A stretch of DNA of 64,000 nt from Tuberibacillus calidus DSM 17572 (GCF_000430685.1 NZ_AUMM01000020.1:1-64000), one strand, 5' to 3'. Positions 15,210 through 24,907 are shown, counted from the first letter of the stretch. The notes: generated by a model from the letters alone, not told the origin. Made by a program: numbers and translations.

Positions 15210-16650
15210 GTTGAACCTCCTTTGCGAAGTTCGCCGGAAGCAGCAATTTGACAATCGAACCCTCACCCGGGCGGGATTGGATGTCAATCACGTTTTTCCT
15301 TTCATAGAAAAGTTGTAAGCGTTTGATGACATTTTCCATACCAAGCCCGGTCGAATGGCCTTTGTGACCTGAAAAAAGGGGGACTTCTTCGTGTTGTTTT
15401 TGCAACAGTTTCCGTACCGTCTCTTGATCCATTCCCACGCCACTGTCTTCAACTTCCACGATGACGAGCTCCTCTTTGCGATACACCCGAAGCGTGAGGC
15501 TCGCTTTCTCTTCAATGGATTCGATGCCGTGGATGAAGGCATTTTCCACAATGGGTTGCAGCGTTAAAACGGGAACCGGAAGATGTAAGCAATCTGGATC
15601 GATTTCACTTGTAAAATTGACGCGGTCCCCGAAACGCGTTCGTTGAATGAAAAAGTATTCTTTAACCACATTGACCTCGTCTTCCAACGTGACAGGTTTA
15701 TCTAAATTGCCGAGATTATAGCGCAAAAGCGTGCCAATCGAGATAATTAAATCGCTTGTTTTTTCGGCGCCTTCGATATAGGCCATCTTGGAAACGACAT
15801 TGAGTGTATTAAAAAGGAAATGCGGGTTGATTTGATTTTGCAGGCTTTTTAATTCCATTTCTTTTAAAAGCTGGTCCAGCTCGGACTTCTTTTTCATTTC
15901 TTTGACCAGTTCGCGAATGCTTTGGCGCATATGGTTAAACGTCTGGGTTAATAAACGCAGTTCATCATTGGTTGTGACCGGAACATCTTTGCCGTTAAAG
16001 TTTCCTTGTGAAATTTCTTTGGCGGCAAGGGACAGATGCGTGATCGGCCGTGTCATGCCTTTTGAAAACCAAAGAGCAAAAAGCAGTCCGAATAATAAGG
16101 ACGCGATAAAAATGGAAAGGCTCATGGACCGAAAATATTGATGTTTTTCTTCCATCTCATGATAGAAAGTTTGATAGTTTGTTAGTTCTTTCTGGATGAG
16201 TTTTAGAGTCGTTTCCTGAATATAACCGGAAATCTTTTCAGCCTCGATTAAATGAGAGGAATACACATCCAAATCTTGCTCTTGATAGGCTCTCATGACG
16301 ATAGAACATGCTTCTCGAAAACTTTCAATGAGATGTTCGTAATTTTGCACGGTTAGGTCGGCCTGATTGATTTTTTCTTTGAGAAGGGGCATTTCCGCAT
16401 TTAAATCACGAAGCGCCTTTTCATAGCGCTCCAGGTCTTTTTTATCCCGTTCAATCAGATAGGCATTTAAGCCTTTATATGCTTCATCGGTGCTCTGTGA
16501 GACTTCGTTTAGCAAGAAAAAGCGTTGCAAAATCACATTATATTGATTAACGGCTTTTTGACTGCTTTGGTAAAGAAAAAAGGAAATACCGTTCAGAAGT
16601 AAGATGAGAATGCCTGAATAAATAATGATTTTCATTCGAATCGAGATCAT
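15202..16650 (-). CDS. YesM-type sensor histidine kinase
   Basis: This 482-residue membrane kinase has two spans (about 8-28 and 175-195) around an extracellular helical sensor, then HAMP (FSKGMTRPITHLSLAAKEIS), the His_kinase phospho-site motif LQNQINPHFLFNTLN, and an HATPase domain with VEDSGVGMD and STGLGMENVIKRL. It pairs with the YesN-type regulator. Its start overlaps the stop of the binding-protein gene at 16647, so sensor, kinase and regulator are translated together. The sugar-binding protein probably presents the ligand to it outside the cell. Confidence 0.92.
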   Translation of the reverse strand: MISIRMKIIIYSGILILLLNGISFFLYQSSQKAVNQYNVILQRFFLLNEVSQSTDEAYKGLNAYLIERDKKDLERYEKALRDLNAEMPLLKEKINQADLTVQNYEHLIESFREACSIVMRAYQEQDLDVYSSHLIEAEKISGYIQETTLKLIQKELTNYQTFYHEMEEKHQYFRSMSLSIFIASLLFGLLFALWFSKGMTRPITHLSLAAKEISQGNFNGKDVPVTTNDELRLLTQTFNHMRQSIRELVKEMKKKSELDQLLKEMELKSLQNQINPHFLFNTLNVVSKMAYIEGAEKTSDLIISIGTLLRYNLGNLDKPVTLEDEVNVVKEYFFIQRTRFGDRVNFTSEIDPDCLHLPVPVLTLQPIVENAFIHGIESIEEKASLTLRVYRKEELVIVEVEDSGVGMDQETVRKLLQKQHEEVPLFSGHKGHSTGLGMENVIKRLQLFYERKNVIDIQSRPGEGSIVKLLLPANFAKEVQHV

Positions 16651-17642
16651 GGCTGGGGTGCATCCCCTTTATGTAAAAGGTCTTGAAGATGAATCACGCG
16701 CGTTTCGGTGTTGGTGATTTCGGGCACTTTTTTCTTTTCGACAATATCGCGCATGAGCGCAACAGACTTGTATCCCATTTCATACGGCTGTTGGGTGACG
16801 GTCGCATCGATTTTTCTTGTACGAATGAGATTGAGCGTTTCCGGAAGCGTGTCAAATCCAATGATATAAAGGGAGCTGGTTAAATGCCGTTTCTCGGCAA
16901 CTTGGGAAATCCCAATGGCATCTAAAGCGCTTGTACCGTAGAAGGCTGTGACATCCGGGTGTTCATCAAGGATCTTGCTCGCTTTTTCCGCGGCACCGAT
17001 CCGGGTAATTTTGGATTCCTCGATCGCCACGATCTTGATTCCTGGCACGTTTTTGACCGTATCGCGAAACCCTTGAACGCGGAGGCGCTGGTGGCTAGCG
17101 TCAAAGCGTCCTGTAATAATCCCTACGATGGCTTTTCCTTTCGTATCATGAATAAGGGCTTTGCCTGCAAGGACGCCCGCGTAATAGTTATCGGTGCCGA
17201 CATAGGCGATTCTTTCACTTGTCGGAGAATCGGTATCAACTGTGACAACGGGGATCCCTTTTTGCATTGCTTTGTTAATGATCGGGTCGAAAGCTTTTTC
17301 ATTTAAACCTTGAGTGATGATGCCGTCGGCTTTGGAGGCAATGGCCATGTCAATGGTTTTGATATGCTGTTCGGTATCCGCTTTTTCCGGCCCTGTATAC
17401 TCGACGGTTACCCCGAAATCTTTTTCCGCCGCTCGGGCGCCTTTTTCGACAAGCCGCCAATAATCATTGTCCATTTCTTCAGGGACGAGGACGAAATGAT
17501 AGGTTCGCTTCGCTTTTGCCTCCGTCTTCATCACCGTATCACCAAATTGTAGCGCTTTCATTCCGAAGTAAACGGAAAAAAAGACCGACGCAATGAAACC
17601 CAGACATAATACAGTTGTTAATAAACGTCGCAAAAACCCCAT
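16647..17642 (-). CDS. Membrane-anchored sugar-binding sensor protein
   Basis: This 331-residue periplasmic-binding-protein-like (RbsB/LacI type) protein is tethered by one N-terminal membrane segment (about 5-28) with no lipobox. The ligand-domain signatures ADGIITQGLNEKAFDP, IPVVTVDTDSPTSERIAYVG and GIITGRFDASHQRLRVQGF are clear. Its position at the head of a kinase-regulator operon matches three-component sugar sensors such as AraP-AraS-AraT of Geobacillus, where a tethered binding protein signals to the kinase. It is probably not a transport subunit. Confidence 0.88.
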   Translation of the reverse strand: MGFLRRLLTTVLCLGFIASVFFSVYFGMKALQFGDTVMKTEAKAKRTYHFVLVPEEMDNDYWRLVEKGARAAEKDFGVTVEYTGPEKADTEQHIKTIDMAIASKADGIITQGLNEKAFDPIINKAMQKGIPVVTVDTDSPTSERIAYVGTDNYYAGVLAGKALIHDTKGKAIVGIITGRFDASHQRLRVQGFRDTVKNVPGIKIVAIEESKITRIGAAEKASKILDEHPDVTAFYGTSALDAIGISQVAEKRHLTSSLYIIGFDTLPETLNLIRTRKIDATVTQQPYEMGYKSVALMRDIVEKKKVPEITNTETRVIHLQDLLHKGDAPQP

Positions 17643-18064
17643 TGCTGTTTCCTGCCTTTTTTAGCAATTTATATAAAAGAGGCCTTTTACTGATCAATGA
17701 AGTGAAGTAAAGCAGCGGCAGGCCATTCACCTGACATCTTAGTTGATCCTTATGACGACGGGGGCCACTCAATCCACATCCTATGACGGAAGGCCGAGAA
17801 GCGGCTACTTGGAGCCTTGCTTTCGGGAATCTGTCATACTTATTTTAATTTTAAGTGGTTCGAAATGCCTCGTCAAAGCTCAATCGGTTCTTACTCTTTT
17901 ATCTATTAAAAAACATATACGCAAGATTTGGTAGGTCGATGGGCGTTCACCCTAGGGCTATGGCAAAAAGGTTTTACTATAAAATAATATCCGGGCATAT
18001 GCTCAGTTTTCCTTATATCGGTAAGTATGTCTATCCTTTTTAGGCTAGCATATGGGTAACGAAA
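17643..18064. other. Intergenic region upstream of the sensor operon
   Basis: The promoter of the sensor-kinase-regulator operon should lie here. No gene, RNA or confident promoter boxes were seen. Confidence 0.35.
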
Positions 18065-18109
18065 AAGCTGACTCAATAGTCCGGGGTCCGACCCCTTATG
18101 AGTCAGCTT
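18065..18109 (-). terminator. Terminator of the symporter operon
   Basis: AAGCTGACTCA and TGAGTCAGCTT form an 11-bp stem enclosing a second hairpin (GGGGTC/GACCCC). On the minus strand the stem ends in CTTTTTC. It lies 47 bp past the symporter gene. Confidence 0.8.
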
Positions 18110-18155
18110 CAAGTTTTCTTTATTATTATCCTAAGCGTCGGCCATTTTCTTTTTA

Positions 18156-19625
18156 CTATGCGACTAATTCTTTTTGAGCGGCTTTTTTCTTAGTAAAGGC
18201 GCTGACAACAAAGGTAACTATTAGGTTGAGAATCATGGCAACGATGCCGACGTTTAAGTCCTTCACGGCTTGCGGCATAAACGGCAGAAGGGTGGCGACG
18301 GTTTGATTGGTCACCGTGGTGTAGGCGACGACCAATTCACCGACAACAATTCCCGCGAAGGCACCGACCTTCGTAATCGGATTGCGTTTCAGGAAGCTAA
18401 AGACAATAGCCGGGAAAAACTGCGTGACCATGCTGTAGCCCATCAAAAGCAAGGCAACAATCGTCTGTCCGCCTTTAAATGTAAAATATAAGGAGATTAA
18501 AGCGACAATTGGTACCAAGTATTTAGCCAAGTTGGAGACTTGAGCATCGCTTGCCGACGGTTTGAACACCTTATAGAGGTTTTTGGAAATCATCGTTGAA
18601 GATGTCATTAAAAGCATTGAACCTGGAACGAGCGCGCATAACAAGCCGGCTGCTCCGATGACACCGACAAACCAATGCGGAAAACTTTGCACGGAAAGTT
18701 CCAGAAGCGCATTATCCACCTCTGCGCCTTCAAGGGCTGGTTTCACTGTAAGAATCGCAGCAAAGCCGACAAAAAAGACGAATAATAAAATCAATTGATA
18801 GAGCGGAAACACAACCGCATTGCGTCGGAAGACTTTTTCGTTTTTCGCCGTTAAAATGGCGCCAAATGTATGGGGCCATGTGTAAAAACCAAGGGCCGTA
18901 AGTAAAACCGTTGAAATGAACCAGTACACACTCATGCCTTGATCCGGTAATGCTAAAAATCCAGGCTTCACTTGGTCGATGGCGTGGAACATGTCGGAGA
19001 AACCTCCGAAATAATGGATCGGAAAATAGATGCCAAGAAAAATAACAACTAATAACACTAGCGTATCTTTTATCACTGAAGTCCATGCTGCGCCATGCAC
19101 ACCTGAGATGGTCGTGTATACCGCGACAGCGATGACGCCGATCCAAATCGCGGCTCCGGATGATATCGACCCATAGGAAGCAATGTTGACGATGCTGCCG
19201 AGCCCTTTTAACTGGAGGACGAGATACGGGACCATCGCCACGATGCCAATGATGGAAACCAAGACACCGAGTGCGGGGCTGTTATATTTTTTTGTGAAAA
19301 AGTCCGACTGTGACAAAAGCTGATGTTTTTTAGCATACCGCCAGACCGCGGGGAGCAGCCAGTAGGAAAGGGCGTATGCGAGTGACCCGTACCATAAAAT
19401 ATATAACGCCGGTCCGCCTTTACCGTAAGCCCAACCGCTACCACCAAGAAAAGTGAACGTCGTGTAAATTTCTCCGGCGCTAAGGATGAAGACAAACAAC
19501 GTCCCGAAGCTCCTCCCGCCAATCGTCCACTGTTCAAGGTTCATTTGTTTGCCTTGCCGGGCGCGTATGCCAAAATAAAGCGAGATGAGGAGAAACGCCA
19601 GAATGACGATCAAAGCGCTATTCAC
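18156..19625 (-). CDS. Sodium:solute symporter (SSS family)
   Basis: This 489-residue transporter has about 13 membrane spans and SSS-family features: an early GGRSFGTLFVFILSAGEIYT followed by TFTFLGGSGWAYGKGG, and a later LVPGSMLLMTSSTMISKNLY. It overlaps the small DUF3311 gene by 4 bp; DUF3311 plus SSS is a recurring pair (as in YhjC/YhjB of B. subtilis), and the small protein probably assists the transporter. The M20 amidohydrolase upstream on the same strand suggests that an N-acyl amino acid or similar amide is taken up and hydrolysed. The substrate is not established. Confidence 0.9.
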   Translation of the reverse strand: MNSALIVILAFLLISLYFGIRARQGKQMNLEQWTIGGRSFGTLFVFILSAGEIYTTFTFLGGSGWAYGKGGPALYILWYGSLAYALSYWLLPAVWRYAKKHQLLSQSDFFTKKYNSPALGVLVSIIGIVAMVPYLVLQLKGLGSIVNIASYGSISSGAAIWIGVIAVAVYTTISGVHGAAWTSVIKDTLVLLVVIFLGIYFPIHYFGGFSDMFHAIDQVKPGFLALPDQGMSVYWFISTVLLTALGFYTWPHTFGAILTAKNEKVFRRNAVVFPLYQLILLFVFFVGFAAILTVKPALEGAEVDNALLELSVQSFPHWFVGVIGAAGLLCALVPGSMLLMTSSTMISKNLYKVFKPSASDAQVSNLAKYLVPIVALISLYFTFKGGQTIVALLLMGYSMVTQFFPAIVFSFLKRNPITKVGAFAGIVVGELVVAYTTVTNQTVATLLPFMPQAVKDLNVGIVAMILNLIVTFVVSAFTKKKAAQKELVA

Positions 19626-19816
19626 TCAGCATTACCCTCCTTGTTTGCGGGATCGGTTTTAAAAACAATAAACATAATCACAGAGGTCAGTACGACCCAT
19701 AAGACCGTCCAAAACATGATAAAAGGCATGCCGAGAACATAAGGCTCTGTTCGATTGGCAAAGAACATGCCGATGATTAAAGCAAGAAAGGGTAATGCAG
19801 CGAGCACGAAACGCAT
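19622..19816 (-). CDS. DUF3311 small membrane protein, symporter partner
   Basis: This 64-residue protein has two spans (about 3-20 and 32-53). It shows the family pattern PFLALIIGMFFANRTEPYVL then PFIMFW. The start is ATG 19816 with GGGAGG upstream; the longer frame has no ribosome site. Its stop overlaps the symporter start, so the two are coupled. Confidence 0.85.
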   Translation of the reverse strand: MRFVLAALPFLALIIGMFFANRTEPYVLGMPFIMFWTVLWVVLTSVIMFIVFKTDPANKEGNAE

Positions 19817-19947
19817 GTTGATAACCTCCCGGCGGGTCGGGTACCGTTTGTTCGGCAAGCGGTGCCCAGTCCGTTTTTAATGATTGAACGCGAGATGAGC
19901 ACATGGCTTTCAAGGTTTCGTGTGTAAAAAACCTTCTTAAATGGCCT

Positions 19948-21135
19948 CTATACCAGCTTTAATGCGCAAGCGACAAAGGCTTTAACCCCAATCGGAAGGG
20001 CGGCTTCATCTACAGTAAATTTCGGGTGGTGGTGCGGGTGGATGATGCCTTTCTCGGTGTTTCCAGCCCCGATTAAAAAGAAGCAGCCAGGCGCTTTTTG
20101 TTGGTATGCAGAAAAATCTTCGCCGCCCATGGTTGGCTGGCCGTCTTGAATAAAATCTTCGCCGAATGCTTCGGTCAGAACTTCACGCAAGTTAGCGGTC
20201 ACTGCCTCGTCATTGATGACCGGGCGGTACCCATATTCATATTTAAATTTATAGGTGGCACCATGGGCGTCCGTGATGCCTTTAACGATCCGTTCTATAA
20301 GAGTAGGTACTTCTTCTCTTAACTCAGGTTTGAATGTCCGCACGGTTCCATTCAAATAGACGGAACCAGGAGTGACGTTATGGGTTGTCCCGGCGATGAA
20401 TTGGGTAACGGAGACGACGAGTGGGACTAATGGATTAACATTTCTTGAGACAATATGCTGGAGGTTCGTGACAACTTGTGCGGCAATTGCGATGCTGTCC
20501 GTTGTCAAATGAGGTTGGGCTGCGTGGCCGCCTTTACCTATGATAGTGATATGGAAGGCGTCTGGAGCAGCCATCATCGGTCCAGAGATAAGAGCAATTT
20601 TACCGAATTCAAGCGGTGCCCATAGATGGGCGCCGATGACTTGGTCAACGCCGTCCATGACTCCCGCTTGTACCATTTCTTCGGCACCGCCAGGATAAAG
20701 TTCCTCGGCATGTTGGAACAGAAAGCGGATTTCCCCGGGGATGTCTTCTTTTATGCGAGAAAGGATTTTGGCCGCACCGAGCAACATGGCGGTATGACCG
20801 TCATGGCCGCAGGCGTGCATGACGCCTTCATTTTGTGAGACGAATTCGAAATCGTTTTCTTCTTTAATAGGAAGCGCGTCCATGTCCGCCCGGATGGCCA
20901 ACACCCGCCCCGGTCGACCGCCTTTAAGCCTCGCAACGACACTTGTTTTCGTCGGACGCGATAATTCCAGACCACCGAACGACGTTAAGGTGTCGTAAAC
21001 AAATTGCGAGGTTTTTTCTTCATGAAAAGACAATTCCGGATGGCGATGTAAATACCTTCGCCAGTTCACAACATCCTCTTCGACACTTTCGACCCATTCA
21101 TCAATTTTACGGATGTCCAATGATCCTACAGACAT
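19948..21135 (-). CDS. M20 family amidohydrolase (N-acyl-L-amino acid hydrolase type)
   Basis: This 395-residue cytoplasmic metallohydrolase has M20 signatures: RHPELSFHEEKTSQFV, RADMDALPI, MHACGHDGHTAMLLGAA, the catalytic LFQHAEELYPGGAEEM and a C-terminal GGEDFSAYQQKAPG. These enzymes remove acyl groups from amino acids or related amides. The ATG follows GGAG. It lies about 130 bp upstream of the DUF3311/symporter pair on the same strand, so uptake and hydrolysis may be linked. It is distinct in sequence from the second M20 enzyme at 37991-39130. Confidence 0.9.
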   Translation of the reverse strand: MSVGSLDIRKIDEWVESVEEDVVNWRRYLHRHPELSFHEEKTSQFVYDTLTSFGGLELSRPTKTSVVARLKGGRPGRVLAIRADMDALPIKEENDFEFVSQNEGVMHACGHDGHTAMLLGAAKILSRIKEDIPGEIRFLFQHAEELYPGGAEEMVQAGVMDGVDQVIGAHLWAPLEFGKIALISGPMMAAPDAFHITIIGKGGHAAQPHLTTDSIAIAAQVVTNLQHIVSRNVNPLVPLVVSVTQFIAGTTHNVTPGSVYLNGTVRTFKPELREEVPTLIERIVKGITDAHGATYKFKYEYGYRPVINDEAVTANLREVLTEAFGEDFIQDGQPTMGGEDFSAYQQKAPGCFFLIGAGNTEKGIIHPHHHPKFTVDEAALPIGVKAFVACALKLV

Positions 21136-21521
21136 AAAAACGCTCCTTTCTAAAATGTATTTTTCATCGTTGGGGGGCTATTGCCGTCCCTAGGGCGTTG
21201 TGACCATTGCGGACGATAAAACCATTTCATATCGGGTTAATCGGAATAAAAGAGTAGATGCCCCAAAAGAATCTTAAAATTTAAACATGGGGATATTATA
21301 ACATTTACCCCAAAAATGAAAATAGTCCGAAAGATATAGTTTCATTAAAGATTCTGATGGATCAGGCTATATTTGAAGAATAACCCACACTTTTTCCGCC
21401 CCCTTTGCGTAAACGATATTCTTTTTCTGATTGTGACTCATTTCAGGAAGGCGACGATAAGGAAATGATACGCTTTTTCCGATTGCGTATCAAAACGCCG
21501 GGTTGGAAGGGTCAAAATAAT

Positions 21522-21550
21522 ACGCTTTTGGCGAAAAGGGCCAAAAGCGT
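21522..21550. repeat. Perfect inverted repeat
   Basis: ACGCTTTTGGC and GCCAAAAGCGT form an 11-bp perfect stem with a 7-base loop in the gap between the amidohydrolase and gbsR genes. No T run follows, so it is not an obvious terminator. Confidence 0.6.
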
Positions 21551-21641
21551 CACCTAAAAAGATTTCATTCAATCAACAATCAGCCTTGCATGACTCCAGT
21601 AAAAATCATTATTCTGTCGTAGGCAACTGGGTCTGCCCAAC

Positions 21642-21840
21642 AGTCACCTTCCAAAAAAAGCATTCATCTCCCAGCCCATAGTCATCATCCAAAAAAAGGC
21701 ATTCATGCCTATCCTACAGTCACCATCCAAAAAAAGGGCATTCATCGCTCATCTCATAATCACAATATAAAAATGGGCAGTCATCGGTTTCCCGTAGTTC
21801 CTATTTAAAAAAGGGCAGACGGCACTTGCCTTAGTATTTC
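21642..21840. repeat. 38-bp tandem repeats in the gap before gbsR
   Basis: Units beginning AGTCAYCATCCAAAAAAAGG then CATTCAT start at 21642, 21680, 21718, 21758 and 21796, a period of 38-40 bp over about five copies of decreasing similarity. The whole unit is repeated, with no unique spacer, so this is not a CRISPR array. It fills much of the 830-bp non-coding gap 21136-21964, which otherwise shows no gene. Confidence 0.7.
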
Positions 21841-21964
21841 TTGGGTAAAATGTGCTCAGACAAGGTTGTCGGATCGTCTCATCATCGCAATCCAAAAACG
21901 GGCCCTAACGCCCGCCCAAAGTGCCTAACCAACAATGCCACTGGACAAGGGTTTCGGGTAGTGG

Positions 21965-22534
21965 TTACCGTTCTTGTTCGCGATTAACGAAATCGAAAAT
22001 CGCTTTATTTTCGAAGGTAGAGATGAGTTTTTCTAGCCAGCGATAATACGCGTCTGTATAACGAAGTTTTTCAATGTCGAGTTGGATTTGAGCTCTTTGT
22101 TCGTCTGTCAACCCATTTTCGTTACTTAAGAGGTCTTCAAGTTCTTTCATGGATTGATGAATCGCTTTGGTATTGATTTGGATCACTTTCGCCCATTGAT
22201 TGGTGAAGAAATCAAAAAAGATTTGGTACCAGTCTTTTTTGGCTGCGTACAGATCTTTGCGGACTCCTTTTACCCAAACTTTTTCGACCATATTTAAATC
22301 CATCAACGTGCGTACAGAAGTGCTCATACTGGTTTTGCTCATCTGCAAGGCTTCTTTCATTTCATCAAGCGTCATCGGCTCATCATTAAAAAAGAGAGTA
22401 CCGTACAGACGACCGATTGAAGGGGTCACCCCATAAAGATGCATATTCTGGGAGATGGTTTCAATAACCCTCTCGCGGGCACGTTCAATGATGGCTTGGT
22501 TGTTTTCCACGATGTTATAAGACAATGCCAACAC
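21965..22534 (-). CDS. gbsR: GbsR/MarR-type regulator of osmoprotectant uptake
   Basis: This 189-residue regulator has a winged-helix domain (about 40-100: PSIGRLYGTLFFNDEPMTLD, then EALQMSKTSMSTSVRTLMDL and VWVKGVRKDLY) characteristic of the GbsR/OpcR group, which represses choline or glycine betaine genes. It is divergent from opuA, and two adjacent palindromes lie in the shared 265-bp promoter region (22637-22675). It probably controls opuA and itself. Which of GbsR, OpcR or OpuAR it matches best cannot be settled by eye. Confidence 0.85.
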   Translation of the reverse strand: MLALSYNIVENNQAIIERARERVIETISQNMHLYGVTPSIGRLYGTLFFNDEPMTLDEMKEALQMSKTSMSTSVRTLMDLNMVEKVWVKGVRKDLYAAKKDWYQIFFDFFTNQWAKVIQINTKAIHQSMKELEDLLSNENGLTDEQRAQIQLDIEKLRYTDAYYRWLEKLISTFENKAIFDFVNREQER

Positions 22535-22636
22535 CTATCCTGTTAAAAGATTCTTCGTTACTTCCATCATAGCGCAAATTTTAAAGAATAACACCCATAA
22601 CTTTGGGCGGAATCGGGAGCATTTGAGAGTATTTTT

Positions 22637-22675
22637 ACATATTCATAGAATATGTTTGTACAGTATAAACTGTAC
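22637..22675. promoter_or_regulatory. Two adjacent palindromes, candidate GbsR operators
   Basis: ACATATTC-ATA-GAATATGT (22637-22655) and GTACAGT-ATAA-ACTGTAC (22658-22675) are both perfect and nearly abut. They lie midway between divergent gbsR and opuA. Half sites (ATACAGTTT) follow near 22703. A possible opuA promoter (TTCATA, 16 bp, TATAAA) overlaps them. Confidence 0.55.
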
Positions 22676-22799
22676 GTAAAATATAGTCGGATATAACAGG
22701 ATATACAGTTTGTTTTATTTATCCATGTTATGTAAGCTTAATAAGGTCAGATCTTTTGGGGTCAGGGCAAGCGGTTTTCAAGAGAATTGAGGTGAAGAT

Positions 22800-24008
22800 A
22801 TGGAAAAAATGAAAGTGCGCGGGGTCACCAAGATTTTTGGGAAAAATCCTAAGCGGGCCATTGAGTTGCTTGAACGCGGCCGAAGTAAAGCAGAAATCCT
22901 ATCGCAAACGGGCATGACGGTTGGCGTCAATCAAGCCTCTTTTGATGTCCAAGCCGGCGAAATTTTTGTCATCATGGGCCTTTCAGGAAGCGGAAAATCC
23001 ACGCTTGTACGCATGTTAAATCGGCTGATTGAACCGACCGCTGGTGAAATCTGGATTGATGGCGAAAATGTCACGACAATGGATAAGAACCAACTTCGCA
23101 ACTTGCGCCGAAAAAAAATCAGCATGGTTTTTCAAAACTTTGCTTTACTCCCGCATAAAACAATTTTACAAAATGCGGAATTCGGCTTGGAAATCCAAGG
23201 TGTCTCCAAAAGTAAAAGGAAAGAAAAAGCAGCAGAAGCCCTACAATTGGTAGGTCTTGGTGACTATCTGGATAAATATCCAAATGAACTTTCCGGTGGG
23301 ATGCAGCAACGCGTTGGCTTAGCGAGAGGCTTGGCCAATAACCCTGACATTTTGCTGATGGACGAAGCTTTTAGTGCGTTGGATCCTTTAATTCGGAAAG
23401 ACATGCAAGATGAACTACTAGAATTACAGCAATCCATGCAGAAAACCATCATATTTATTACCCACGACCTCGATGAAGCGTTGCGGATTGGCGACCGGAT
23501 TGCTTTAATGAAGGACGGTTCAATCGTACAAATTGGAACGGCCGAAGAGATTTTAATGAATCCGGCCAATGACTATGTTGAACGTTTTGTGGAAGATGTA
23601 GATGTTTCCAAAGTGCTAACCGCGTCTCATGTCATGAAGCGGGCAGAAACGATCACGGTCGATAAAGGGTTACGCGTCGCTTTACAACTCATGCGGGACC
23701 GCGGTGTATCGATGCTTTATGTGATCGATAAGACTCAAAAACTATTAGGTTATATCACGGCTGATCGGGCCTCGGAAGCTATTAAAGAAAAAAAGTCTCT
23801 AAAAGAAACACTCATGACAGATTATATAGGCATCAACCCGGATACCTTGTTAGCCGATTTATTTGAACCGATGGCCAATACCGCTGTTCCTCTTGCGGTT
23901 ATTGATCAAAATGGCCGTTTAAAAGGGATTGTGATACGGGGGGCGGTCATTGGAGCGCTGGCTGGAATTGAAGAAGCGCTGAATGGAAATGGGGTGAACC
24001 CGAAATGA
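22800..24008 (+). CDS. opuAA: Glycine betaine ABC transporter ATPase (OpuAA)
   Basis: This 402-residue ATPase starts with the family extension (KIFGKNPKRAIELLERGRSK), has Walker A GLSGSGKST, signature LSGGMQQRVGLARGL, Walker B ILLMDEAFSALDP, and two C-terminal CBS domains (about 275-395) that sense ionic strength in OpuA systems. It drives import of glycine betaine or related compatible solutes. Its stop overlaps the permease start by 4 bp. The ATG is preceded by GAGGTGA. Confidence 0.95.
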   Translation: MEKMKVRGVTKIFGKNPKRAIELLERGRSKAEILSQTGMTVGVNQASFDVQAGEIFVIMGLSGSGKSTLVRMLNRLIEPTAGEIWIDGENVTTMDKNQLRNLRRKKISMVFQNFALLPHKTILQNAEFGLEIQGVSKSKRKEKAAEALQLVGLGDYLDKYPNELSGGMQQRVGLARGLANNPDILLMDEAFSALDPLIRKDMQDELLELQQSMQKTIIFITHDLDEALRIGDRIALMKDGSIVQIGTAEEILMNPANDYVERFVEDVDVSKVLTASHVMKRAETITVDKGLRVALQLMRDRGVSMLYVIDKTQKLLGYITADRASEAIKEKKSLKETLMTDYIGINPDTLLADLFEPMANTAVPLAVIDQNGRLKGIVIRGAVIGALAGIEEALNGNGVNPK

Positions 24009-24847
24009 TTGATCAACTTCCAAAACTCCCATTAGCCCATTGGGTTCGAGCCTTCGTGGACTTTTTAACGGATCATTTACAAGGTTTTTTTGGTGGACTA
24101 TCCCATTTTATTTCAATGATTGCTGATAGTGTGAATGCATTTCTTAATTTTTTACCGCCAATTGTGCTCATTCTTATTTTTCTCGTCCTGGCTTGGTATC
24201 GCACCGGTTGGCGTTTTGCCCTTTTTACATTGATTGGGCTTGGGTTGATTGCTGACCTAGGTTATTGGGAAGAAACCGTTCAAACATTAACATTAATTCT
24301 AATATCGGTCATCATTGCCATCATCATTGGTATCCCCTTTGGTATTTGGATGTCGCAAAATCATTGGGTGCGTTCGATCGTCACCCCGATTCTTGATTTT
24401 ATGCAAACTATGCCAGCCTTCGTCTATTTAATCCCTTCAGTTATCTTCTTTGACCTTGGTGTTGTTCCTGGGATTATCGCAACCGTCGTGTTTTCGATGC
24501 CGCCAGTTGTACGGTTAACGAATTTAGGAATCCGTCAAGTTCCAATGGATCTTGTAGAGGCGTCGAATGCTTTCGGTGCGACGACCTGGCAAAGACTAAC
24601 TAAGGTTCAGATTCCTTTAGCGGTTCCAACAATTATGGCAGGCGTCAACCAAAGCATTATGTTGTCGCTTTCGATGGTGGTCATTGCCTCTATGGTCGGT
24701 GCGCCTGGTCTCGGGGCTGTTGTCTATCAATCTGTCACAACCATTGATGTTGGCGTTGGTTTTGAAGGTGGTCTTTCTCTTGTTATTATCGCTGTTATTC
24801 TCGACCGCATTTCACAAGGTCGTGAGCGTAAGAAAAATAAGGCTTGA
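24005..24847 (+). CDS. opuAB: Glycine betaine ABC transporter permease (OpuAB)
   Basis: This 280-residue permease of the OpuA/ProW type has an amphipathic N-terminal region, about seven spans and an EAA-type loop (DLVEASNAFGATTWQRLTKV then QIPLA). The stretch MSLSMVVIASMVGAPGLGAV is family typical (here LSLSMVV). It forms the membrane channel with OpuAA and receives ligand from the downstream lipoprotein. Confidence 0.95.
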   Translation: MIDQLPKLPLAHWVRAFVDFLTDHLQGFFGGLSHFISMIADSVNAFLNFLPPIVLILIFLVLAWYRTGWRFALFTLIGLGLIADLGYWEETVQTLTLILISVIIAIIIGIPFGIWMSQNHWVRSIVTPILDFMQTMPAFVYLIPSVIFFDLGVVPGIIATVVFSMPPVVRLTNLGIRQVPMDLVEASNAFGATTWQRLTKVQIPLAVPTIMAGVNQSIMLSLSMVVIASMVGAPGLGAVVYQSVTTIDVGVGFEGGLSLVIIAVILDRISQGRERKKNKA

Positions 24848-24860
24848 TAGCCCAATAAGT

Positions 24861-24907
24861 TCGGCTGGCTAAGTTAAGCATGCAGAGGCTTTCCCAATGT
24901 CAGCCGA
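24861..24907 (+). other. Weak intercistronic hairpin in the opuA operon
   Basis: TCGGCTG (24861-24867) can pair with CAGCCGA (24901-24907) between opuAB and opuAC. It has no T run; it may stabilise or process the mRNA, or mean nothing. Confidence 0.3.

Noticed and set aside
21642-21840. CRISPR-like regular repeats
   Set aside because: The entire 38-bp unit is repeated without unique spacers, the copies decay steadily, and no cas gene is near.
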